Assembly (NCBI GenBank): GCA_021648585.1 | Contig: JAKISM010000017.1 | Location: 1-24,173 of the forward strand | Origin: Devosiaceae bacterium | GTDB taxonomy: Bacteria; Pseudomonadota; Alphaproteobacteria; Rhizobiales; Devosiaceae | DNA: 24,173 bases | Direction of reading: 5' to 3' | Part shown: positions 1 through 8,142 of the stretch, one piece after another | How the letters are laid out: each line of letters opens with the position of its first letter | How positions within the stretch are numbered: position 1 is the first letter of the stretch | Notes under the pieces: model-generated | Seen by the model: the letters and a program-made list of their open reading frames with translations, nothing else | Told to the model about the DNA's origin: nothing | The model's database searches: none | Position numbers and translations under genes: made by a program

Positions 1-137
1 ACAATTTTCTCTTCGGAGAACAAGCTATTTACATTATAAAGCCGAACAATGCGCTCATAATTAAACAAAGCAACAATAAGCACCACAATAAGCAAACCTG
101 ATATTGCCCAAAGCAAATATTTCAAAAACTTCTTCAT
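1..137 (-). CDS. N-terminus of a membrane-anchored protein, possibly a serine hydrolase (beta-lactamase family), cut by the window edge
   Basis: The reverse strand opens at an ATG at 137 and stays open to the window edge, giving 45 codons. A purine-rich ribosome site (GGGGAGAG) lies about 5 bases upstream. The peptide starts with MKKF, then has one hydrophobic segment (about residues 6-25), then an NYERIVRLYNVNSLFSEEKIV stretch. This layout, a short cytoplasmic start, one membrane anchor and a 'VNxLFxEEKIV' motif, reminds me of the start of periplasmic serine hydrolases of the beta-lactamase/6-aminohexanoate-dimer hydrolase family, but the catalytic domain is outside the window. The anchor is seen directly; the family is a guess. 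It is a separate unit from the tRNA gene that lies upstream of it on the same strand. Confidence 0.45.
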   Translation of the reverse strand, partial: MKKFLKYLLWAISGLLIVVLIVALFNYERIVRLYNVNSLFSEEKI

Positions 138-342
138 TACCGCTCTCCCCACTAAACCTAACCCACAATAGCGCCTAAATTTGAAATAGCAAACCACAGA
201 TATTTGAGTGCTTGTTTTAGAACTTACTAGTGACGAGCTTAACTTTAATGTTGCTGGCCATAATCACAGAAACGATCTTTGCTATTATTTAATTTTCAGA
301 AAATATCCAAATAGAAATGAGTAAACAACCACACTAAGTGTG

Positions 343-419
343 TGGTAGCGGGAGAGGGACTTGAACCCCCGACACGCGGATTATGATTCCGCTGCTCTAA
401 CCAGCTGAGCTACCCCGCC
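343..419 (-). tRNA. tRNA-Met (CAT anticodon), elongator type
   Basis: The reverse strand folds as a complete 77-nt tRNA with an encoded CCA end (343-345). The acceptor stem is GGCGGGG paired with the CCCGCT side, the D arm contains AGCTCAGCTGGTTAGAGC, the anticodon stem is GCGGA/TCCGC with loop ATCATAA, and the T arm contains GGTTCAAGT. The anticodon CAT lies at 383-385. The first base pair is a normal G-C type rather than the mismatched C1 of initiator tRNA, so this is elongator Met. CAT can also mark tRNA-Ile2 (lysidine-modified); the body resembles alphaproteobacterial elongator Met, but a covariance-model check would settle it. Confidence 0.93.
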
Positions 420-503
420 ACAATGTTTGATAATAAATCAACACCTATTATCTTAAATAACATGAGACTATTTAGGTTCGCTGTTTGCAACTGTCAAGCA
501 CTC

Positions 504-535
504 AAAATAAAGGCTGGCAAATATTCCTGCCAGCC
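504..535 (-). terminator. Rho-independent terminator after the VWA gene
   Basis: The sequence 512-519 (GGCTGGCA) pairs perfectly with 528-535 (TGCCAGCC) around an 8-base loop. Read on the reverse strand the stem is followed by TTTATTTT (504-511). It lies about 23 bases beyond the stop codon of the leftward VWA gene and before the tRNA, so it should end the sigma factor-VWA transcript. Confidence 0.8.
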
Positions 536-558
536 AGCTATAATTTATTGCAAAAAGC

Positions 559-2556
559 CTACTTGCTTAAAGAATTTGCAATATCAACTAATGAGATAAA
601 TTCTGCCCGATAGCCAAACCTATCTTCTCCCTTAGCATCCCTTGCCAAAGCCTCAATTTCTTCATAGCTCATATTATCTGCATAGTTCGATCCACGTAGT
701 TTTTGCGCAAAGGCGGCAACAGAAGCGCCAAAACGAAATTCAGGAGAAATGTCAGCAATATTATCCTTTGCTGCATCAACCCGAATTGGCACTTCAATTA
801 ACTTACTCTTATCTTCATTTGGCAGTTTATAGCGCAATTTAAGAAAAGCATATTCTTGTTTATTGCCAATAGTGCTAACTGGTTTTTCATTTTGATAGCG
901 TAACGCATCAACTGAAATAGCAGATGATCCAACAGGAGTTATTTCATAAATCGCTGTTACCGTATGCCCTGCTCCAATATCACCAGCATCGACCTTATCA
1001 TTGTTAAAATCCTCTCGCTTAAGCGCACGAGTTTCATAACCAACAAGGCGATATTCAGCGACAGTTAAAGGATTAAACTCAACTTGAATTTTAACATCCT
1101 TAGCAATGGTCATTAACGTGCCCAATATTTCCTCAGAAAGCACCTTTTTCGCTTCCAAAAAACTATCAATATAAAAAGCATTGCCATTACCATTTTGCGC
1201 TAAGGCCTGCATCAACTCGTCATTATAATTACCACTGCCAAAGCCAAGCACCGAAAGCGAAATATCATCATCTCGTTTTTTCTCAATAAAGCTCTTAAGT
1301 GCGTCTGGAGTCGAAATGCCAACATTAAAATCACCATCGGTTGCTAAAATCACCCGATTATTCGAGCCTTCACTTTTTGCATCCTCTGCCAACTCATAAG
1401 CCAGTTCAATCCCCTGCCCGCCAGCGGTTGAACCACCAGCACTAAGACGCTCAAGAGCCTTAAGAATTTTTCGCTTCTCGCTTGCTTTAGTCGGCTCTAA
1501 AACAACACCAGCACTACCAGCATAAGCAACAATAGAAATTGTGTCATTCTCATCTAGCTGATTTAGCAACAAAGAAAATGAGCGTTTTAATAGCGGTAAT
1601 TTATCGGGTGCATTCATTGAGCCTGAACTATCAATCAACAAAACCAAATTAGATTTTGGGCGCTCGCTCAACTCAGGCGTAAAACCCTTAATACCAATAT
1701 GCAGCAATTTTGTTGCTTCATTCCATGGCGTTGGATAGACCTCAACAGATTGCATGAAAGGCACATTGGCGCTGGTTGGCGCTTGATAATCATAAGAGAA
1801 ATAATTGACCATTTCCTCAATGCGCACCGCATCAGGATTTGGCATTATACCATTTTCAAGTTGCGAGCGCACATAAGAATAAGACGCAGTGTCCACATCT
1901 ATTGAAAAAGTAGAAACTGGATTTTGTGCCGTAATGAAAAGAGAAGATTCATCTTCAGAGCTAAACTTATCACCAGCTTGCCCATCCATAATAGTAGGGG
2001 CAGGAGCAACCATGCCAAGCGGTTCAGGACGCTGTGCCAGTTTGCTTTCCATCTGAATAGCTGGACTAGAAACAGCCATCTCACTTACCTCGCTTTCAGC
2101 CACTGGAGCGGCATTATCAAGCACAATCGCTCCATCATTTTCACTTCGTGTGCGCTCCTCTAACTTAGCTGGCTTTTCCTTATTCAAATCTTCACTAAGT
2201 TGCATATCCTTCTTTTCTTGCACTGGCTGCCCCAAAGGCGAATTAAGCCCTGTTAAGCTAGTAGTTGAATTATACATTAAAGCCAGTGGCAAAAGCACCA
2301 AACCAATTATTGCAACGCCACCAAGTGGAATTCTCATATCCATGTTAAATGTCCTTCTTTTATTGTTAAAGATAGACATAAGACGGCGCATCAAACCATT
2401 TCCTTGGAAGGTTTTATTTTTTTGTTTTAATTGCTCTTGTTGCTCCTTATCAAAAGCCAGCATTGCCGCTTCTAAATTTTGCGCACGCCTTGCTTTTGAA
2501 GGTTCTGGCGCTTCAGCATTTTTAAGTATATCTAATTTATCTGTTTTTTTGACCAT
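559..2556 (-). CDS. Membrane-anchored von Willebrand factor A domain protein, YfbK-like
   Basis: This 665-residue protein has a charged cytoplasmic N-terminus (1-74, with an EAAMLAFD motif near residue 29), one transmembrane segment (about 75-95), and a long low-complexity linker. A conserved pre-VWA block follows (NPVSTFSIDVDTASYSYVR, 212-230), then a VWA domain from about 301. The VWA metal site is visible as DSSGSM (DxSxS, 309-314), and ATDGDFNVG supplies the later acidic residue. The region after about 480 matches the C-terminal extension (DUF3520 type) of the E. coli YfbK family. The start codon follows the stop of the upstream ECF sigma gene by one base, so the two are translationally coupled. 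Family knowledge says VWA domains bind protein partners through a metal ion. I infer that the cytoplasmic tail could act on the sigma factor, as an anti-sigma would, and that the large domain is periplasmic. That role is not shown by sequence alone. Confidence 0.88.
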   Translation of the reverse strand: MVKKTDKLDILKNAEAPEPSKARRAQNLEAAMLAFDKEQQEQLKQKNKTFQGNGLMRRLMSIFNNKRRTFNMDMRIPLGGVAIIGLVLLPLALMYNSTTSLTGLNSPLGQPVQEKKDMQLSEDLNKEKPAKLEERTRSENDGAIVLDNAAPVAESEVSEMAVSSPAIQMESKLAQRPEPLGMVAPAPTIMDGQAGDKFSSEDESSLFITAQNPVSTFSIDVDTASYSYVRSQLENGIMPNPDAVRIEEMVNYFSYDYQAPTSANVPFMQSVEVYPTPWNEATKLLHIGIKGFTPELSERPKSNLVLLIDSSGSMNAPDKLPLLKRSFSLLLNQLDENDTISIVAYAGSAGVVLEPTKASEKRKILKALERLSAGGSTAGGQGIELAYELAEDAKSEGSNNRVILATDGDFNVGISTPDALKSFIEKKRDDDISLSVLGFGSGNYNDELMQALAQNGNGNAFYIDSFLEAKKVLSEEILGTLMTIAKDVKIQVEFNPLTVAEYRLVGYETRALKREDFNNDKVDAGDIGAGHTVTAIYEITPVGSSAISVDALRYQNEKPVSTIGNKQEYAFLKLRYKLPNEDKSKLIEVPIRVDAAKDNIADISPEFRFGASVAAFAQKLRGSNYADNMSYEEIEALARDAKGEDRFGYRAEFISLVDIANSLSK

Positions 2557-2557
2557 T

Positions 2558-3178
2558 TTACAAAAGCCCTTTCAAGCTTTTTTTTGCTTCCATCACATAC
2601 CAAGAAACAGTGCTTTCTTTTACATCCATAATTTGCGCTACTTCAAAATGATTAAGCTCCTGCCCATAAACCAACAAAACCGCATCGCACTGTTTTTGCG
2701 GCAATTTCCTGACCGCCTGCCACATTTGTGAATAAGTTGTTGCTTCTTCTTGGCTGGCTGGAGAATTGGCTTGTGTAATATCTTTAAGCGCAATATGACG
2801 TTTATTTTGCCGACCCCTTGAGCGCTGCATATCACGCACCACATTTAGCACAATACGATAAAGCCAAGAAGAAAACTTAGCTCTACCATCAAATGATTTA
2901 AGCACTTTTGCCAGTTTAAGACACACCTCTTGCGTCACATCTTCCGCATCAGATTGATGGCCTAACCATTGATAAGCAATTTTATAAATCAGCATATAAT
3001 GCCGCTCTAGCAACATAGCAAAAGCCGCTCGACTTCCATTATTTGCCAGCTCAATCAACTCACCATCATCAGGTTTATCTGATAAATCTTGTTTTTCTAG
3101 CACCATATTTTGCGTCCAAAAATTGCCAAAATTCTCATTTCCCCTATTAGCATAATTTACAACTAAACCAATCATCAT
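2558..3178 (-). CDS. ECF-type RNA polymerase sigma factor
   Basis: The 206-residue product has sigma region 2 (about 51-122), with the DAEDVTQEV core helix (77-85) and SSWLYRIVLNVVRD, and sigma region 4 (about 150-203), with the ELNHFEVAQIMDVKESTVSWYVMEAKKSL helix-turn-helix. There is no region 3 or region 1.1, which is typical of extracytoplasmic-function sigma factors. The first ATG lacks a ribosome site; the internal Met25 (position 3106) has a weak GGA upstream, so the real protein may be about 182 residues, starting MVLEKQ. No classical anti-sigma gene is adjacent; the next gene, one base downstream, encodes the membrane-anchored VWA protein. The pair likely forms a signal-response unit for envelope conditions. 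Confidence 0.9.
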   Translation of the reverse strand: MMIGLVVNYANRGNENFGNFWTQNMVLEKQDLSDKPDDGELIELANNGSRAAFAMLLERHYMLIYKIAYQWLGHQSDAEDVTQEVCLKLAKVLKSFDGRAKFSSWLYRIVLNVVRDMQRSRGRQNKRHIALKDITQANSPASQEEATTYSQMWQAVRKLPQKQCDAVLLVYGQELNHFEVAQIMDVKESTVSWYVMEAKKSLKGLL

Positions 3179-3226
3179 AAAAATAAGACGCCACTAAGGG
3201 GAAAATGCTTGGAAAATAATTTTTAC

Positions 3227-3255
3227 TTTTAATGCGCTACTTGCTCACATGACAA
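3227..3255 (-). promoter_or_regulatory. Possible promoter for the sigma factor-VWA operon
   Basis: In the 97-base gap between the short-chain dehydrogenase gene and the sigma factor gene, the reverse strand carries TTGTCA (3250-3255), a 17-base spacer, and TTAAAA (3227-3232). This is a reasonable housekeeping-type -35/-10 arrangement about 50 bases before the annotated ATG. The region is AT-rich, so a chance match is possible. ECF genes often regulate themselves, and I cannot tell from one site whether this promoter is read by the ECF factor. Confidence 0.3.
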
Positions 3256-3275
3256 CTAGCTAATTAAAGAAAAAC

Positions 3276-4142
3276 CTAATCGAATAGATTAACCATCATA
3301 GATTGATAGATACTACGCTCCCATAATCGCTCTTGCAAGGTTTCATCATAAGAAATATCTGATGAAAATATCGGCTTTTCCTTGTCAAAATAAACCCCAC
3401 TATGATCTTCAATTTCCTTAGATGAAGCAAGATAGATAGAGGTTTTTGCGCCTTTTTTTGGTGAGATAAGAAACAATTTTATTAGTGGAGCAAAAAACTT
3501 TTCTAAATCACCAATATTGGCAATAAAGCCAGTGCCAACAACTCCGGGATGTAGGCAGTTTGCTGTTACATTAAAACCCTCAAGCCTTGTTGCCAACGCA
3601 TAAGTAAACATAATATTTGCTAGTTTTGATTGCCCATAAGCTTGCCACTTATTATAGGGCCTTTCATTTGTTAGAGTATCATCAAGATCAAGTTCTGCTT
3701 TTATATGCGCCGTAGATGCAACATTGATAATTCTTGATTTAGCACCCCTCTTGCCGCTATCTTTTAGCATAGGCAAAAGCTCATTAGTCAAAAGAAAATA
3801 GCTTAAATGATTTAGCGCCCATGTTTTTTCAAATCCGTCTTTGGTAATTTGTCGATGTCCTGTCATGCTACCAACATTATTTATTAAAATGTCCAGTCGC
3901 CTATGGTTTTTTATAAAATTATTTGCAAGCCAAGTTACATTTTGTATCAAGGATAAATCAGCAACCATATAAGATATATTTTGATTACCTGTTGCTGAAA
4001 TAATATTTTGCATTGCTGTTTTTGTGCGTTCTTCATCTCGCCCAGTTATAACAATTTTTGCGCCCTTTTTTGCTAAGCCCAAAGCAGTTTCATAACCAAT
4101 ACCTTGCGTTGCGCCAGTAATAAGAACAGTTTTATTTTCCAT
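3276..4142 (-). CDS. Short-chain dehydrogenase/reductase (retinol dehydrogenase-like)
   Basis: The 288-residue protein is a classical SDR oxidoreductase. It has the nucleotide-binding TGATQGIG motif (residues 9-16), an ADLS acidic turn near 61, NNVG in place of the usual NNAG (88-91), the structural Asn of ALNHLSYF (111), catalytic Ser143 in NVASTAH, and the Tyr169-x3-Lys173 pair in YGQSKLAN. TGR at 33-35 follows beta-2 and suggests NADP(H) preference. The LNHLSYFLLTNELLPMLK and NCLHPGVVGTGF stretches resemble the retinol dehydrogenase/WW-oxidoreductase branch, whose bacterial substrates are mostly unknown. It lies 8 bases downstream of mnmA on the same strand and is probably co-transcribed with it. 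The substrate cannot be predicted. Confidence 0.9.
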   Translation of the reverse strand: MENKTVLITGATQGIGYETALGLAKKGAKIVITGRDEERTKTAMQNIISATGNQNISYMVADLSLIQNVTWLANNFIKNHRRLDILINNVGSMTGHRQITKDGFEKTWALNHLSYFLLTNELLPMLKDSGKRGAKSRIINVASTAHIKAELDLDDTLTNERPYNKWQAYGQSKLANIMFTYALATRLEGFNVTANCLHPGVVGTGFIANIGDLEKFFAPLIKLFLISPKKGAKTSIYLASSKEIEDHSGVYFDKEKPIFSSDISYDETLQERLWERSIYQSMMVNLFD

Positions 4143-4150
4143 ATTATTCC

Positions 4151-5299
4151 CTAGGCAGCAAAACTCTTGGATAAGGCTTTTTCAATAAACCCACCGCCCA
4201 AAACTTCGCTCGTTTCGCTATCATCAGCATAAAACACACATGCTTGACCCGGCGAAATTCCGTCCTCACCATCAATGATAGTAACAAATATCTCACCATC
4301 AATCATTTGAATAATCGCTTCTTTTGGTGGTCTAGTCGAGCGCACTTTTGCCTCAATCACAAAACCATTGCCGCTAGCAAGAACCTCTAAATTTTCCTCA
4401 CCCAGCCAATTTACATCACGTAATTTCATAGTATGAGTTTTTAACGCCTCACGAGCGCCAACAATTACCTGATTATTTTTTACATCTAATTTCACAACAT
4501 AAAGTGGCTCAGGGGCGGCAATGCCAAGCCCCCGCCTTTGCCCAATAGTATAATTTATTATGCCATTATGCGAGCCCAGCACATCACCATTAAGATGCAC
4601 AATTTCACCCCTTTGTTCAGCTTTTGGGTTCAGTTTACGAATTACATCGGCATATTTACCCTCAGGCACAAAGCAAATATCTTGGCTATCATGTTTATCA
4701 GCAATTTCTAGCCCCATTTCATGCGCTAATTCACGCACTTGCGCCTTTGGCATTCCCCCTAAAGGAAAACGTAAAAAATCTAATTGCTCAGGCGTTGTCG
4801 CAAATAGGAAATAGCTTTGATCTCGCTCATTATCTTTTGGACGTAAAAGCGCTCTACGCTCATCTATCAGTTTTGATTGCACATAATGGCCAGTCGCCAA
4901 CACGTCCGCCCCAAGCTCTTTTGCTACATTTAATAGGTCTTCAAATTTCACCGACTGATTACAAGCAATGCACGGCACGGGCGTTTCCCCCCTCGCATAA
5001 GCATCGGCAAAAGGATGAATAACCGCTTCTGCAAAACGCTTTTCATAATCAAGTACATAATGAGGTATGCCCAACGAAGCGGCAACTCGCTTAGCATCAG
5101 AAATATCTTGCCCAGCACAGCACGAGCCTTTACGAAATGTTGCTTCACCATGATCATAAAGTTGTAATGTTACGCCAATAACTTCATAGCCCTGTTTTGC
5201 CAAAATACCAGCAACAACCGAGCTATCGACACCACCCGACATGGCAACCACCACACGAGTATCTTTTACTTCTTTTGCAATATCTAATGAGTTCAACAT
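4151..5299 (-). CDS. mnmA: tRNA-specific 2-thiouridylase MnmA
   Basis: MnmA adds sulfur to C2 of the wobble uridine (U34) of tRNA Lys, Glu and Gln, using ATP to adenylate the base and a persulfide passed from the Tus relay or directly from IscS. The 382-residue sequence shows the ATP-pyrophosphatase loop SGGVDSSV (21-28), the nucleophile Cys113 in CIACNQSVKF and the persulfide-bearing Cys209 in SQDICFVPEGKY. It also has the GHYV motif (137-140) and the C-terminal beta-barrel with SPGQACVFY. A strong ribosome site (AGAGGA) precedes the ATG at 5299. It starts the leftward unit that includes the SDR gene and is divergent from the sigma-54 promoter of fliK. Confidence 0.96.
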   Translation of the reverse strand: MLNSLDIAKEVKDTRVVVAMSGGVDSSVVAGILAKQGYEVIGVTLQLYDHGEATFRKGSCCAGQDISDAKRVAASLGIPHYVLDYEKRFAEAVIHPFADAYARGETPVPCIACNQSVKFEDLLNVAKELGADVLATGHYVQSKLIDERRALLRPKDNERDQSYFLFATTPEQLDFLRFPLGGMPKAQVRELAHEMGLEIADKHDSQDICFVPEGKYADVIRKLNPKAEQRGEIVHLNGDVLGSHNGIINYTIGQRRGLGIAAPEPLYVVKLDVKNNQVIVGAREALKTHTMKLRDVNWLGEENLEVLASGNGFVIEAKVRSTRPPKEAIIQMIDGEIFVTIIDGEDGISPGQACVFYADDSETSEVLGGGFIEKALSKSFAA

Positions 5300-5476
5300 T
5301 TTTCATTCCTCTGGATTAAAGGTCCAGCATCATAAGGTTTAATAATGCCCCAAGTAGGCACAATTTGCCGTTATATAAGCCAAAAGTTCCTAGCCTGCAA
5401 ATTTATTCTCTAATTCTCTTAACAACAAAACAGCTAAGGCGCTGAAATATATCAATATTTCTATTAGGAATAAAAC

Positions 5477-5493
5477 TGGCAAGCCACTTGCAT
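5477..5493 (+). promoter_or_regulatory. Sigma-54 (RpoN) -24/-12 promoter of fliK-flgD
   Basis: The sequence TGGCAAG, four bases, TTGCAT matches the sigma-54 consensus (TGGCACG-N4-TTGCW). The invariant GG (5478-5479) and GC (5490-5491) are separated by exactly 10 bases. Transcription would start near 5503, about 38 bases before the fliK start codon. Nothing else in the divergent gap (5300-5540) looks like a promoter for fliK. FlbD, a sigma-54 activator encoded later in the window, is the likely activator; I could not identify a FlbD binding site with confidence. Confidence 0.75.
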
Positions 5494-5540
5494 AGATATG
5501 TTTGAACTATTGCGTCTAAAAAAGGAATATTTGCGTCTTT

Positions 5541-7184
5541 ATGTCTATTTTGATGAACATTGCGACACCAACCAATCAAAGCTCTTCTCAAGTGCTTAAT
5601 ATTGCTGTGGGTACTGGTGCGCAAAACCCTTCTCAAGGTCAGACAAAAACCACCTCCAACGATTTTGCTGCATTAATTGCAACTCTTTTGGGGCTAAACA
5701 AGCCTGAGCAAGCGGCAGAAAAACCACTAGGCACAACAGAGGAAAACGCAAAACAAAGCCTTGAAAATATCACGGCAACTTTAGGGGCAAATAGCGCAAT
5801 AGATTTAGCGCAAATTACAAATATTTCTGGCCTGCCAAATGAGCAACAAAATGGCTTAACAGCGCTGTCTGACCTACTTAAATCACTAGAGATGATTGGC
5901 AAGGCACTTGAAAATGGCCAAGAAGTAGATCCTAAGCTAATAGATAAATCTATTGCGGCGATTAATGTTCTAGCAGCTCAACTTAACTCGATTGTTCCTA
6001 CGCCAATAGGATCAAGTATTGTGGCCGCTACTGGCATTTATCAATCGCTAAATACTAATAGCCAAACAGAGCTTGCTTCGCTTGCTTTGCAGGGCATTAA
6101 TTCGGCAAATTCTCAAAGCACAAGCAATCTAGCACAAACGCAAAACCCGATAAATCTTGCCGCCAAAGATATAGTTTCAACTTTGCAACAATTTGCGCAA
6201 AATCTATCAGATGCTTCACCAAAATTATCACAAGAAATAAATACTCTAATAAATAAATTCACCAATGGCGCAAATAATCCAAATAATATAAGCAATCAAA
6301 GTGCCAATTCTAGCACAAACCAAACGATGTCTTTACAAGCGGCATTAGCCCAAACAGGCTTAACTAAATTAGCAACTAGCAATTCAAAACCAGATAGTAA
6401 TTCGGCAAATAATCGATCTTCAGTAGATCTTGCACCGCAATCTTTAGCCCCCAAAACTGGAGCAAATAACAATCTGACGACGGTTATTTCGCCGAAAAGC
6501 TTAAATGTTAATGCAGATAGTAATCAGCAATTATCTAATTCTGTTACATCTCAAGCAGGCAATAGTAATATTTTAATTGCTCAAAATGCTTCAAAAGCAT
6601 CAATTTCATCACAAGTGGCAAAGCTTGATGGTTTAGCCCAATCAGAGCCAATATTGGCAGTGCAATCTAATGGACAGCCAGCATTAATAACAGGCTCACC
6701 TGCATCAATAAAACCAGCAACAGCGCTTTTCCAACAACCAACGCAAAATCTTAACTTACCGCACATTGCCTATGAATTTGCCAGCAATGTAAAAGCAGGT
6801 AATTCACGTTTTCAAATTCAGCTAAACCCACCAGAAATGGGCAGAATTGATGTAAGAATGGAAATTGATAAATCTGGCGCACTAAACGCCAGACTAACAG
6901 TTGAGAGAGTTGAAACTCTTGATCTATTACAACGTGATGCCCGTGCGCTAGAGCGTGCTTTAAGCCAAGCAGGTCTTGATAGCTCAAAAACCAATTTAGA
7001 ATTTTCGCTAAAAGATAATCCATTTGCAAAGAATGATAATGGCTTTGACGATGGACATGAGAGTTTTGATGAAGCGCAAGCAGAAAATGAAATAGAAACA
7101 GATATTGATATTATAAACCAAATGCCAAATACGATAATTCATCGTGGCACCGCCACACTTGGCGGCTTAAACATGACAGCTTAG
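5541..7184 (+). CDS. fliK: Flagellar hook-length control protein FliK
   Basis: FliK is secreted through the flagellar export gate, measures hook length and switches the gate from hook-type to filament-type substrates. The 547-residue protein is low-complexity, rich in Asn, Ser and Gln through about residue 400, as expected for the disordered ruler region. The conserved C-terminal hook domain (about 413-495) contains FQIQLNPPEMGRIDVRMEI, LTVERVETLDLLQRDARALE and LSQAGL. The end is acidic. The ATG at 5541 is preceded by AAAGGA at 14 bases, rather far; a second ATG 12 bases later has no better site. It lies 9 bases upstream of flgD and downstream of a sigma-54 promoter, a normal setting for a late hook-stage gene. 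Confidence 0.9.
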   Translation: MSILMNIATPTNQSSSQVLNIAVGTGAQNPSQGQTKTTSNDFAALIATLLGLNKPEQAAEKPLGTTEENAKQSLENITATLGANSAIDLAQITNISGLPNEQQNGLTALSDLLKSLEMIGKALENGQEVDPKLIDKSIAAINVLAAQLNSIVPTPIGSSIVAATGIYQSLNTNSQTELASLALQGINSANSQSTSNLAQTQNPINLAAKDIVSTLQQFAQNLSDASPKLSQEINTLINKFTNGANNPNNISNQSANSSTNQTMSLQAALAQTGLTKLATSNSKPDSNSANNRSSVDLAPQSLAPKTGANNNLTTVISPKSLNVNADSNQQLSNSVTSQAGNSNILIAQNASKASISSQVAKLDGLAQSEPILAVQSNGQPALITGSPASIKPATALFQQPTQNLNLPHIAYEFASNVKAGNSRFQIQLNPPEMGRIDVRMEIDKSGALNARLTVERVETLDLLQRDARALERALSQAGLDSSKTNLEFSLKDNPFAKNDNGFDDGHESFDEAQAENEIETDIDIINQMPNTIIHRGTATLGGLNMTA

Positions 7185-7193
7185 GAGAAAAAC

Positions 7194-7868
7194 ATGGCTT
7201 TAGATAATATTGCAGGAATAACGCCAGCAACCCCATCATCATTAGTTGGCTCAAGAAAAAGCATTGCCGATAATTTTGATACTTTCCTAACGTTGCTCAC
7301 CACCCAGCTAAAAAACCAAAACCCGCTAGAGCCACTAGATACAAATGCGTTTACCCAACAAATGGTACAATTCACCTCAGTTGAGCAACAATTAAAAACC
7401 AACGAATATCTTGAAGCGCTAGTTTTGGGTAGCCAAACCGCAGGCGGCTCGCAATATGCCGCCAATAATCAGGCAATAGGCATGATCGGTAAAACCGTCA
7501 CAGCACAAAGTTCAGTAACTGCACTAGAGAACGGAGAGGCAAGTTGGACATTTACATTGGGCCAAAATGCCCCAAATTCAAGCGTAACAATCCGCAATGA
7601 TGCTGGAGCAATAGTATTTAGCAAGCAATTATCACTCAATTCAGGACAAGCAAGCTTTGAATGGGACGGTAAAGACGAAAGTGGATTAGAATATCCAAGC
7701 GGCAATTATTCCATTACTATAGAAGCAAGAGATAGCAACGATAATCTTGTAACAGCCCTTACACAGGTGCAAGGCGTAGTTGATAAAGTTGATTTAACAG
7801 GAGATATGCCAATTCTAATGGTCGGCGGCTCACGAATAAATCTTGATGCAGTGCTTTCTGTTAGCTAA
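7194..7868 (+). CDS. flgD: Flagellar hook assembly protein FlgD (hook cap)
   Basis: FlgD forms the temporary cap at the tip of the growing hook, guiding FlgE subunits into place. The 224-residue protein has the diagnostic N-terminal block FLTLLTTQLKNQNPLEPLDT followed by NAFTQQMVQFTSVEQQ (about 29-65), then the FlgD Tudor/Ig-like region (about 85-220) with FEWDGKDESGLEYPSGNYSI. A good ribosome site (TAGGAGAAAAAC) precedes the ATG, and the fliK stop is 9 bases upstream, so both are read from the sigma-54 promoter. The length is normal. flgE, the usual next gene, is absent; a palindromic repeat follows directly. Confidence 0.95.
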   Translation: MALDNIAGITPATPSSLVGSRKSIADNFDTFLTLLTTQLKNQNPLEPLDTNAFTQQMVQFTSVEQQLKTNEYLEALVLGSQTAGGSQYAANNQAIGMIGKTVTAQSSVTALENGEASWTFTLGQNAPNSSVTIRNDAGAIVFSKQLSLNSGQASFEWDGKDESGLEYPSGNYSITIEARDSNDNLVTALTQVQGVVDKVDLTGDMPILMVGGSRINLDAVLSVS

Positions 7869-7900
7869 ATTGAACAGCGTTTGAAAACATGGGATACTTC

Positions 7901-8135
7901 CCCTCTCCCCTTGCGGGGAGAGGGTGGCTCGTCACAAAGTGGCGAGACGGGTGAGGGGTAGCCTACACAGCACATGCCTCCCAAAACTCAACTTGTCCTC
8001 CGAAGCCTTAGCGTAGGAGGAAGAGCGTAAAGTGGTGAGCGCATAATAGGTGTAAAGTTATAACCACCTGTTTTGTGGAGCATTTCGCCCCCTCATCCGA
8101 TGCTTCGCACCACCTTCTCCCCAAAGGGGAGAAGG
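7901..8135 (+). repeat. Dispersed palindromic intergenic repeat with three hairpins, also a bidirectional terminator
   Basis: Between the convergent flgD and TPR genes lies a GC-rich tract unlike its AT-rich surroundings. It holds a perfect 10-bp stem (7901-7910 with 7915-7924, CCCTCTCCCC/GGGGAGAGGG), a central TCCTCC/GGAGGA hairpin (7996-8001 with 8016-8021), and a second perfect 10-bp stem (8113-8122 with 8126-8135). The two outer stems are similar in sequence and mark the ends of one element. The text around them (GGTGAGGGG, CCCCCTCATCC, GCTTCGC) resembles interspersed repeats of rhizobial genomes. The strong stems probably stop transcription from both sides. No protein is encoded. Confidence 0.8.
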
Positions 8136-8142
8136 AAAGAAT

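Noticed and set aside
329..345. CCACACTAAGTGTGTGG hairpin next to the tRNA as a terminator
   Set aside because: It overlaps the encoded CCA end of the tRNA and lacks a following T run on the reverse strand.
5403..5636. Leftward 77-codon open frame across the fliK start
   Set aside because: It overlaps the sigma-54 promoter and fliK, has no family resemblance, and its composition looks like the antisense of real signals.
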